Assembly (NCBI GenBank): GCA_040217815.1
Contig: JBEHWI010000003.1
Location: 87,835 to 151,834, forward strand
From: UBA5314 sp040217815
GTDB lineage: Bacteria; Bacillota; Syntrophomonadia; Syntrophomonadales; Syntrophomonadaceae
DNA: 64,000 nt
Reading direction: 5' to 3'
Of this stretch, positions 50,626 through 58,554 are shown one piece after another (within the stretch, counting starts at the first letter, position 1; each line of letters starts with the position of its first letter). Under the pieces are notes generated by a model. It saw only the letters and a program-made list of their open reading frames with translations. It was not told the origin of the DNA and made no database searches. Position numbers and translations under genes: made by a program.

Positions 50626-51729
50626 TTGATTTTGCAGGCGGTTCATATAAAGAATTTTCGCAATATTGAAAAAGTCTATTACGAACCTGCACAGCGATTA
50701 AATATCTTTATTGGGGAAAACGGCCAGGGTAAAACCAACCTGCTGGAGGCAATATATGTACTGGCTCAAGGTAGTTCCTTTCGATCGATAAATGATGTTG
50801 ATCTTCTGCGCTATGACGCTGATCAGTACGAAATACAGGGTCGCTATTTAAACGAAGAAAAAAAAGTAGATGCTGCGCTCTCCTTTAATAGCAGCGGTTC
50901 CAAGGTTTTCAAAATCAATGGTAAGAAAACCGCTTTAAACAGCGCAGAGCGGCTGCGAGTTGTGGTATTTACCCCTGACGACCTGTACCTGGTCAAGGGG
51001 CCGCCTTCTCAGCGCCGCTCCTTTTTAGATTTTGGATTAAAACAGATTTCGGCTGACTACCATCAGCATTGGGATGATTTTTACCGGCTCTTGCGTAAAA
51101 GGAATATAGCCTTCAAAAGATCGCCGGGCAACATTAAAGGCCAGGAGATTTTGGATGAAATGTTCTGCGACAAGGCCGCCCATATAATCCTGACCAGGCT
51201 CAACTATATCAACGTAATCAACAACCGGGCCCGGGATATATTCAAGGCCTTAAACCCTGCCGGCGGCGAGGTCATGATTCGTTACGCCCTTTCTTTTGCC
51301 CTGGGTAATGGTAAAATTAATGTGGATTGCATTAAAGGGGCCCTGGCTGAGGAAATACAAGGAAAAAGAGCCCTGGAAGCCCAAAGAGGCACTTCTATGT
51401 TCGGACCCCACCGGGATGACGTCTATATTTATTTAGATGGCAGGCTGGCCCGCCATTTTGCATCCCAGGGACAGCAGCGCAACCTGGTGGTCAGTATAAA
51501 ATTGGCTGAACTTGAGGCTTTTCGAGAAGTTAAAGGATATTATCCGCTATTTCTATTAGATGAAGTTCTAGCGGAATTGGATGAAGAAAAAAAGAGGCTT
51601 TTACTTGAATTCCTGGGTAAGGCAGAGTTCCAATGTTTTTTAAGCTCAGTCAACCTGGATGTGTTGGAAAAGACGACCCGGGCCAGGATCAGCCTGGTGC
51701 AGGCCGGGAGCTTATTGAGAAGGGAGTAA
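50626..51729 (+). CDS. recF: DNA replication and repair protein RecF
   Basis: RecF is an SMC-like ATPase that loads RecA at gaps. Walker A is FIGENGQGKTNLLEAIYVLA (about 28-47). The signature segment FASQGQQRNLVVSIKLAEL and Walker B FLLDEVLAELDEEKK are near the C-terminus. Length is 367 aa. It starts at TTG 50626. It lies 17 bp after dnaN and 4 bp before remB. Confidence 0.95.
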   Translation: MILQAVHIKNFRNIEKVYYEPAQRLNIFIGENGQGKTNLLEAIYVLAQGSSFRSINDVDLLRYDADQYEIQGRYLNEEKKVDAALSFNSSGSKVFKINGKKTALNSAERLRVVVFTPDDLYLVKGPPSQRRSFLDFGLKQISADYHQHWDDFYRLLRKRNIAFKRSPGNIKGQEILDEMFCDKAAHIILTRLNYINVINNRARDIFKALNPAGGEVMIRYALSFALGNGKINVDCIKGALAEEIQGKRALEAQRGTSMFGPHRDDVYIYLDGRLARHFASQGQQRNLVVSIKLAELEAFREVKGYYPLFLLDEVLAELDEEKKRLLLEFLGKAEFQCFLSSVNLDVLEKTTRARISLVQAGSLLRRE

Positions 51730-51733
51730 TATC

Positions 51734-51973
51734 ATGTACATTCACCTGGGAAACAACTACATTATCTCCGCACAGGATGTAGTGGCCATCTTAAACATGA
51801 ACACCAATTTGTCTGAGGATTTGATGGATATAATTGAACTGGCCAGGCTGGATAAAAAGCTCGTCAACATCAGCGAGGAAGGCAAAGAAAAAGCACTGGT
51901 CGTCTGCAAAGACAAAGTTTATCTTTCACCGATATCCTCGGTCACTTTATTTAAAAGGGGAGCGGCGCTCTAA
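51734..51973 (+). CDS. remB: RemB-like regulatory protein (DUF370, YaaB)
   Basis: This 79-aa protein has the pattern YIHLGNNYIISAQDVVAILN and EGKEKALVVCKDKVYLSPIS of the DUF370/extracellular matrix regulatory family. In Bacillus subtilis the homologue at the same place between recF and gyrB is RemB. Its molecular role is less clear than that of its paralogue RemA. It fits a short-gap operon with recF and gyrB. Confidence 0.88.
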   Translation: MYIHLGNNYIISAQDVVAILNMNTNLSEDLMDIIELARLDKKLVNISEEGKEKALVVCKDKVYLSPISSVTLFKRGAAL

Positions 51974-51986
51974 GGAGGTATAGCTA

Positions 51987-53891
51987 GTGAAACCTGTGGA
52001 AAACGAATACAACGCGTCAGACATTCAGGTTCTGGAAGGCCTGGAAGCAGTGCGCAAAAGACCGGGCATGTACATCGGATCAACCGGTCCCAAAGGCCTG
52101 CATCACCTGGTCTTTGAAATAGTCGACAACAGCATCGATGAGGCCGTAGCCGGTTATTGCAACAAAATCGAGGTGTGCATCCACCCGGACAACAGCGTGA
52201 GTGTCAAGGATAACGGCCGCGGCATACCGGTAGATATCCATCCGCAAATGGGCATTCCAGCCCTGGAAGTCATTATGACCACCCTTCATTCGGGAGGCAA
52301 ATTCGGCGGCAGCGGCTATACTATATCCGGTGGACTGCACGGTGTCGGACTATCGGTGGTAAATGCGCTTTCAACCGAATTAGAGGTCAACGTCCATAGG
52401 GATGGAAAAGTATACCGGCAATACTATAAACAGGGCCATCCGGCAAGCGATCTGGAGGTGGTAGGGGAAACTGACCAAACCGGTACTGTTACACACTTCC
52501 TGCCCGATCCGGAGATATTTGAAGAGCTGGTTTTCGACCGGGAAATAATCGTAACCAGGCTGCGGGAGCTATCTTTCCTCAACCAGGGGCTGCAAATCGT
52601 CTTTTCCGATTTAAGGGAAGAAGAGGCAGTCACCAAAGAATTTAATTCGACCGGATTAACTGATTTTGTGGCTTATATAAACAAGAACAAAGAGATCATA
52701 AATGACAAGCCGATCTACTTGAAAGCGAAAAAGGAAGACGTGGTGGTAAGCACCGCTATTCAATACAACTCCGGGTACAGTGAGAACCTGTATTCTTTTG
52801 CCAACAACATAAGAACCCAGGAGGGTGGAACCCACGAGATCGGTTTTAAAAACGCGGTCACCCGGGTTATAAACGACTACGCCAAGAAGAATGGTTTTGT
52901 AAAAGAGAGCGACGCCAACCTGTCCGGGGAAGACATCCGGGAAGGCATGGCCGCCATTCTGTCCGTTCTGGTTAAAGAACCCCAGTTTGAAGGCCAGACC
53001 AAGACCAAACTGGGCAACACCTATGTTCGGGGAATTGTAGAGAGCGTGGTTTACGAGAATTTTGAAGATTACTTGAACGAAAATCCCGGCTCAGCTAAAA
53101 AGATCATTGAAAAAGCCATTGCCGCCCGACGCGCCCGGGAGGCAGCCCGCAAGGCCAGAGAACTGACCCGCCGCAAGAACGCCCTGGAGTCTACTTCGCT
53201 GCCGGGCAAACTGGCTGATTGCAGCAACCGGGATCCGGCTTTATCCGAACTGTTTCTCGTTGAGGGGGATTCCGCAGGCGGATCAGCCAAACAGGGACGG
53301 GATCGGACCTATCAGGCAATACTTCCCCTGCGCGGGAAAATATTGAATGTTGAAAAAGCGAGACTGGATAGAGTCCTGTCCAGCGAAGAGATCCGTAATC
53401 TGATTACCGCTCTGGGAACTGGAATCGGTGAAGATTTTGATATAAGAAAAGCCCGTTATCATAAGATATTGATCATGACCGATGCCGACGTTGACGGGTC
53501 CCATATTAGGATTTTGCTGCTGACATTCTTTTACCGTTATATGCGCCAGTTGATCGAAGAAGGCTATGTCTACATAGCCCAGCCGCCCCTCTACGGATTA
53601 AAAAGGGGCAAAGAAATAAAATACTTCTACAATGACAACGAGCTCAACCGCTTTATGGGCGAAACCGAGCAAAAGTGGTCCATTCAGAGGTATAAAGGTC
53701 TGGGGGAAATGGATCCCGAGCAGCTGTGGCAGACCACCATGAATATGGAGCAGCGCACTATTTTAAGAGTCACCATTGAAGAAGCCTATGAGGCTGAAAA
53801 AGCCTTCTCCGATTTGATGGGGGACAATGTTGAACCACGCAAAGAATTTATTCAAGCCAATGCCAGGTACGTGAGCAATCTGGATATATGA
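51987..53891 (+). CDS. gyrB: DNA gyrase subunit B
   Basis: GyrB is the ATPase part of gyrase, which adds negative supercoils. The GHKL ATPase domain has GLHHLVFEIVDNSIDEAVAG (about 34-53) and GLHGVGLSVVNAL. The TOPRIM domain has LVEGDSAGGSAKQGRDR and ILIMTDADVDGSHIR. Length is 634 aa. It starts at GTG after AAGGAGG. In this genome gyrA does not follow directly; a three-gene signalling block intervenes. Confidence 0.97.
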   Translation: MKPVENEYNASDIQVLEGLEAVRKRPGMYIGSTGPKGLHHLVFEIVDNSIDEAVAGYCNKIEVCIHPDNSVSVKDNGRGIPVDIHPQMGIPALEVIMTTLHSGGKFGGSGYTISGGLHGVGLSVVNALSTELEVNVHRDGKVYRQYYKQGHPASDLEVVGETDQTGTVTHFLPDPEIFEELVFDREIIVTRLRELSFLNQGLQIVFSDLREEEAVTKEFNSTGLTDFVAYINKNKEIINDKPIYLKAKKEDVVVSTAIQYNSGYSENLYSFANNIRTQEGGTHEIGFKNAVTRVINDYAKKNGFVKESDANLSGEDIREGMAAILSVLVKEPQFEGQTKTKLGNTYVRGIVESVVYENFEDYLNENPGSAKKIIEKAIAARRAREAARKARELTRRKNALESTSLPGKLADCSNRDPALSELFLVEGDSAGGSAKQGRDRTYQAILPLRGKILNVEKARLDRVLSSEEIRNLITALGTGIGEDFDIRKARYHKILIMTDADVDGSHIRILLLTFFYRYMRQLIEEGYVYIAQPPLYGLKRGKEIKYFYNDNELNRFMGETEQKWSIQRYKGLGEMDPEQLWQTTMNMEQRTILRVTIEEAYEAEKAFSDLMGDNVEPRKEFIQANARYVSNLDI

Positions 53892-54134
53892 CTTTGCCAA
53901 CCATAGGATTGAAATAGAATTGCATCAAAGGGCGTCTACCTTTTAAGACAGGCGTCCTATTTTAATGAAAAAAATCACATACAAGGGATGTTGTCGAAAT
54001 TGGTAGAATCTTTGTTAATAGTAATTAATCCCTCCTGACCGGCAAGTAAAAACCCATATACATTTGGATACAAGTATACGTGTATTGGCTTCCTGCTATG
54101 GGTGAAGATAAAAGCAGAGTTTTTCGATACATGA

Positions 54135-55538
54135 ATGGTGAGCAAAATTAGTTATCAAATCAGGAGAAAAGTCGTGGATTTATTAATCGAGCGGGAAAAC
54201 CGACCCCAGATTCTGGTGGTTGACGATCTTCCTCAAAATCTCAAATTGATAACTGAAATCCTGAACATGGGCGGCTACCAGGTGCGTCCGGCTACCAGCG
54301 CAGAACTGGCCTTGCGTTCACTGGCTATCGAACTACCTGATCTCATTTTGCTTGACATAAACATGCCTGACATAAACGGTTATGAGCTATGCTGCAAGAT
54401 CAAACAAGATGAGCGCTGCTGCAGGGTGCCGATCATTTTTATCAGCGCCCTGGACGATGTAAAAGATAAAGTCAAAGGCTTTGAGCTGGGCGGGGTGGAT
54501 TATATAACCAAGCCTTTTGAACCCGCCGAAGTTCTAGCCCGGGTTGCATCGCACCTTTCCCTATGCCTGCTGCAGCAGCAGCTGGAGGAAAAGAACCGGC
54601 AGCTCCAGCAAGAAATAGAAGAACGCCGCCGGGTGGAAGAGGACTTAAGGGAGGCCACCGAAAAGTATAAAACGGTTTTTGAAGCCAATGGATCAGCCAT
54701 GGCGCTTCTTTCTTACGACTCCGGCATCAACCTGGTAAATGAAGCCTTTTGCCTTTTGTCTCTTTACTCCCGAGAAGAAATAGAGGGAGTAATGCAGCTT
54801 AAAGATTTGATGACTGACAGCGACCGGCAGAAAATAGATGAATACCAAATACTCATCCAAATAGCCCCTCACGCGGTCCCCCGCAATATAGAATTCTGCA
54901 TTATAGATCGAGCCGGTCAAACCAAAGAAGTTTTGATGAATCTGACCCTCATTCCGAGGACGCAGACCAGCGTTGCCTCAATAATCGATATCTCGGAACG
55001 CAAACGGGCCGAGGAGCAGTTGAAATTCTTGAGCCACCATGATCAGTTGACCGGGTTGTATAATCGAACTTTTTTAAACCAGGAAATAAAGCGGTTGAAG
55101 CGCAAAGCTGCCATGGGAATCATCGTCTGTGATGTTGACTGTTTAAAAATGGTCAATGACACGATGGGCCATGAGGCGGGAGATGAACTGCTGCGGGCCG
55201 TAGCCAGGCTTTTAAGAGAATCTTTCCGGCAGGGGGATACGGTGGTGCGAATAGGCGGCGATGAATTTTTAATAATAATGCCGGAAAGCGACCCGGCAGC
55301 GGTCGTGGATGCCGGCCAGCGCATCAGGCAAGCGGTTGCCGAGTACAACCGGAAAAAGCAAGGTGTACCCTTGATGCTTTCTATTGGTTTTGCGGTAAAT
55401 AATGAACAGAATACTGGTTTTCCCGATCTTTTTAAGGAAGCGGACCAGCGTATGTACGAAGAAAAACTGCGCAATCGGGAAGAAGTTCATAAAGCCATGC
55501 TAGATGCATTCACAAAAATAAAGATAAGCCGAAAGTGA
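54135..55538 (+). CDS. Response regulator with PAS and GGDEF (diguanylate cyclase)
   Basis: This 467-aa protein has three parts. The N-terminal REC domain (about 23-140) has the phospho-acceptor Asp in DLILLDINMPDINGYELC and the conserved ITKPFEPAEVLARV Lys. A coiled coil (about 150-170) leads to a PAS domain (about 175-290). The C-terminal GGDEF domain (about 300-460) has intact RIGGDEFLIIMPE, so it should make c-di-GMP. RQGD lies exactly five residues before GGDEF, the inhibitory I-site position. A start nearer MIERENRPQ is possible, since the first ~20 residues are atypical. It is the first gene of the block between gyrB and gyrA. Confidence 0.92.
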   Translation: MVSKISYQIRRKVVDLLIERENRPQILVVDDLPQNLKLITEILNMGGYQVRPATSAELALRSLAIELPDLILLDINMPDINGYELCCKIKQDERCCRVPIIFISALDDVKDKVKGFELGGVDYITKPFEPAEVLARVASHLSLCLLQQQLEEKNRQLQQEIEERRRVEEDLREATEKYKTVFEANGSAMALLSYDSGINLVNEAFCLLSLYSREEIEGVMQLKDLMTDSDRQKIDEYQILIQIAPHAVPRNIEFCIIDRAGQTKEVLMNLTLIPRTQTSVASIIDISERKRAEEQLKFLSHHDQLTGLYNRTFLNQEIKRLKRKAAMGIIVCDVDCLKMVNDTMGHEAGDELLRAVARLLRESFRQGDTVVRIGGDEFLIIMPESDPAAVVDAGQRIRQAVAEYNRKKQGVPLMLSIGFAVNNEQNTGFPDLFKEADQRMYEEKLRNREEVHKAMLDAFTKIKISRK

Positions 55539-55598
55539 TAAAGCTACGGACAAAATAAAAAGGCCGGGCAACTCATATGAAGGAGAAGGATTTATATT

Positions 55599-56762
55599 AT
55601 GACAGATATGCAAGAATCATTGGAACTGCGCAAATTTGTGGCTCCTGAAATAGTCTCCGGTGTCGGAGCCCGGTTTATGGTTGACAGGTATATAAAGAAT
55701 TTTGGCATTCGCAAGGTGCTGGTGGTAAGCGATCCGGGAGTCATAGAAGCTGGATGGACCAATGATGTCATCTGGAATTTAAAAGAAGCCGGAGTATCTT
55801 ATAGCCTTTTTTCGGATGTCAGCCCCAATCCAAGGGCTGAACAGGTAATGGCAGGCGCCGAAGTCTATCAAAACGAGGAATGCCACGCTATAGTTGCGGT
55901 GGGTGGCGGCAGTCCTATGGATTGTGCCAAAGGAATCGGTATCGTAAGCACTAACAGCCAGCATATCATTGAATTTGAAGGAGCCGATCAAGTATCGATA
56001 CCCGGGCCGCCCCTGATATGCATTCCCACCACGTCAGGAAGCTCGGCGGATGTTTCTCAATTTGCCATAATCACCAATAAGCAGAGGAACGTCAAGATGG
56101 CAATTGTAAGCAAAATGCTGGTTCCGGACGTAGCCCTCATTGATCCGGAAACCCTGTTGACCATGCCCGCCTATCTGGCGGCCTGCACCGGAATGGATGC
56201 CCTGACCCATGCCATTGAAGCCTTTGTATCCAATGCCAGTTCTCCATTGACCGATGTCCTGGCCCTGGAAGCAATTAGCCTGGTTAACGACAGCATCATT
56301 CAGTCCCTGGATAAACCGGACGACATGGAACTGCGGGCCAGGATGATGAGAGGCAGCATGCTCGCCGGACTGGCATTCTCAAATGCCATTTTGGGAGCGG
56401 TGCACGCCATGGCGCATAGTTTGGGGGGCCTGTTGGATCTCCCCCATGGTGAATGCAATGCTATACTTTTGCGCCATGTAATCGCCTTTAACTACGATGA
56501 AGCCGCTGACAGGTATCAACGTATAGCCCGGGCCATGGGCCTGCCGGGTGGAGATGAAAAACAGGTGAAGAAGGGCCTGCTTGATGCAATATACCGCTTG
56601 CAGACGGCCGTTGGAATTACTCGAACCCTGGGTGAGCTTGGGGTAAAACCAGGGGATGTACCACAGTTGGCCAAAAATGCGATCATGGACGCCTGCATGG
56701 CCACCAACCCGCGCGGGGCCGGTCAGCGCGATATTGAGGTAGTATATGAAGAGGCATTATAA
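55599..56762 (+). CDS. Iron-containing alcohol dehydrogenase, ErcA-like
   Basis: This 387-aa group III alcohol dehydrogenase has the NAD-binding AVGGGSPMDCAKGIGIV (about 101-117), CIPTTSGSSADVSQFA and the metal site DALTHAIEAF with GAVHAMAHSLGGLLDLPHGE. The opening LELRKFVAPEIVSG and overall pattern match the ErcA type. In Pseudomonas aeruginosa ErcA affects regulation of ethanol use together with a sensor kinase rather than acting simply as a catabolic enzyme. The gene sits between a REC-GGDEF gene and a histidine kinase gene, and its end overlaps the kinase start by 17 bp. A signalling role is inferred from that context. Confidence 0.87.
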   Translation: MTDMQESLELRKFVAPEIVSGVGARFMVDRYIKNFGIRKVLVVSDPGVIEAGWTNDVIWNLKEAGVSYSLFSDVSPNPRAEQVMAGAEVYQNEECHAIVAVGGGSPMDCAKGIGIVSTNSQHIIEFEGADQVSIPGPPLICIPTTSGSSADVSQFAIITNKQRNVKMAIVSKMLVPDVALIDPETLLTMPAYLAACTGMDALTHAIEAFVSNASSPLTDVLALEAISLVNDSIIQSLDKPDDMELRARMMRGSMLAGLAFSNAILGAVHAMAHSLGGLLDLPHGECNAILLRHVIAFNYDEAADRYQRIARAMGLPGGDEKQVKKGLLDAIYRLQTAVGITRTLGELGVKPGDVPQLAKNAIMDACMATNPRGAGQRDIEVVYEEAL

Positions 56763-58320
56763 TACTCCCGACAACTGGGATCCGTTGCGGGAAAAGCTCA
56801 TCGGACTGGGTGAACAGTCGATGCGCAAAACCTATTATCCTGAGCTGCAGCAGAGATTGGCCGAGCTGGAGCGGTTTAAAGCATTGTTAGATCAGAGTAA
56901 TGACGCCATTTTTCTCATAAGACTACCTTCCCTTCTAATAGCCGATATCAACGACTCAGCCTGCCGCCTGCTCGGTTATTATCGAAAAGAACTGCTCACG
57001 ATATCAGTGCAAGAGATAACCAGCCTAGCCAGTTTTGAATCAATGAAACGGCTTGGACTAAACCGTGATTTATTAATAACTGAGAAGGTAACCATGATCA
57101 CCACCCTCAAACGAAAAGCGGGAGATTGCATTCCAGTTGAAGCAAGCATCAGGGTGGCCGCTTTTGATGATGGGATATACGCAGTAGCTGTAGCCAGAGA
57201 CATTACTGAACGCCAGCAGGCAGAAGCTGAATTGGAAAGACACCGTATGCACCTAGAGGAACTGGTGGCTGAAAGAACGGCCGAACTGGCTGTAGCCAAA
57301 GAAAAGGCTGAAACGGCCAATAAAGCCAAGGGAGTCTTCCTGGCCAATATGAGCCATGAATTGCGAACTCCGCTCAATATCATTCTGGGCTATTCCCAGC
57401 TGCTGCGGGAAAATACCACCTTGAACAATGAGCAGATTGAATACCTTGAAATAATGAGCAGCAGCGGAAGACACCTGCTGGGACTTATCAATGAAATACT
57501 TGAAATATCAAAGATCGAGGCCAAAAAGGTAAGTCTGGAAGTAACAACTTTTGATTTCTACGCTCTGGTGGGCGAACTTGAGGCCATGTTTAAACACGAT
57601 ACGATGAGCAAAGACCTGGCTTTATTTGTGCAGGTAGATGAGCAAATGCCCCGTTATATTGAGGGTGATGAAAGCAAATTAAGGCAGATTCTGATCAACT
57701 TGATCGCTAATGCGGCCAAGTTTACGGAAAAGGGCGCTATTGCAATCAGGGCTTCTTTTCGTAAACAGGAGCAGGATATAATTCTGTTGGTGGAAGTGGA
57801 AGACACCGGTCCGGGCATTTCAAAGCAAGATCTACGCCGTTTGTTCCACTATTTTGAACAGGCTGAGAGCGGCAATAAACAAAACAGCGGCAGCGGCTTG
57901 GGCCTGGCCATAAGCAGAGAGTACGCCCGGCTTATGGGGGGCGACATCACCGTTAGCAGCATACCGGGCCAAGGGAGCACTTTTCACCTTGAGGCTCGTG
58001 TGAAAATGGGAGTAGAGAACCAGGTTTCAGCCCCCCGCCAGAACCGGCCGGTAATCGGTTCGGAAGCCTCGCGACAGCCAGCATATCCGGCTCCAAAGAA
58101 GCTTGCAACAGAGCTTATTATTCCCGCCGACCTGCGTCGGGAACTCGGTGAAGCGGTATTGCGTCTGAACATTGAAAAAACCCGAGAAATTATCGAAACT
58201 ATCAAAGCCCTGGACCAGAACAGCGGTGAAATATTGCAGCAAATGATGGACAGCCTGGAATTTGATCTCCTGCTCAGACTTCTGGAAACGTCAGCTCCTT
58301 ACGATAAGCATAAATTATAA
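56746..58320 (+). CDS. PAS-domain sensor histidine kinase
   Basis: This 524-aa soluble-looking kinase has no transmembrane segment. A PAS domain (about 40-155) contains NDAIFLIRLPSLLIADIN. A coiled coil (about 158-190) leads to the HisKA domain with the phospho-His in NMSHELRTPLNIILGYSQLL (about 203-222). The ATPase domain has the N-box LRQILINLIANAAKF, the G1 box VEDTGPGI and GSGLGLAIS. An extra ~100-residue tail (about 425-524), partly helical, follows. Its ATG lies inside the 3' end of the ErcA-like gene, so the two are coupled. Its partner is probably the REC-PAS-GGDEF protein two genes upstream. Confidence 0.92.
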   Translation: MKRHYNTPDNWDPLREKLIGLGEQSMRKTYYPELQQRLAELERFKALLDQSNDAIFLIRLPSLLIADINDSACRLLGYYRKELLTISVQEITSLASFESMKRLGLNRDLLITEKVTMITTLKRKAGDCIPVEASIRVAAFDDGIYAVAVARDITERQQAEAELERHRMHLEELVAERTAELAVAKEKAETANKAKGVFLANMSHELRTPLNIILGYSQLLRENTTLNNEQIEYLEIMSSSGRHLLGLINEILEISKIEAKKVSLEVTTFDFYALVGELEAMFKHDTMSKDLALFVQVDEQMPRYIEGDESKLRQILINLIANAAKFTEKGAIAIRASFRKQEQDIILLVEVEDTGPGISKQDLRRLFHYFEQAESGNKQNSGSGLGLAISREYARLMGGDITVSSIPGQGSTFHLEARVKMGVENQVSAPRQNRPVIGSEASRQPAYPAPKKLATELIIPADLRRELGEAVLRLNIEKTREIIETIKALDQNSGEILQQMMDSLEFDLLLRLLETSAPYDKHKL

Positions 58321-58360
58321 GCCCGCCGTATTACCAGTTCCTGCCGAAGGGAATCTTCAT

Positions 58361-58369
58361 TTATCCACA
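58361..58369 (+). promoter_or_regulatory. Perfect DnaA box upstream of gyrA
   Basis: TTATCCACA matches the DnaA consensus exactly. It is the only perfect copy I found outside the origin, and lies 185 bp before gyrA in the gap after the histidine kinase gene. One perfect 9-mer can occur by chance in a window this size, so function is uncertain. Confidence 0.3.
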
Positions 58370-58554
58370 AATAAGACGGGTTTTTCCTGTCCTTAAGCTA
58401 TGCCGGTAAGCCTGTCGTTGTGATAAAATAGAAATGTTATAGACCTTTTATATTTAATAGCGGCCGGCTGAATTTTGGCTGAGCGGTTTTGTCGGTCTAT
58501 GGCAACTAGTAAAAGGAGGTAGAGACTTCAAGAAGTTAATGGGAGGTAATGTAG

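Noticed and set aside
53892..54134. Inverted match ACCCATA/TATGGGT before the REC-GGDEF gene, considered as a riboswitch
   Set aside because: The loop is long and no conserved c-di-GMP riboswitch core is present; most likely chance or a simple leader.
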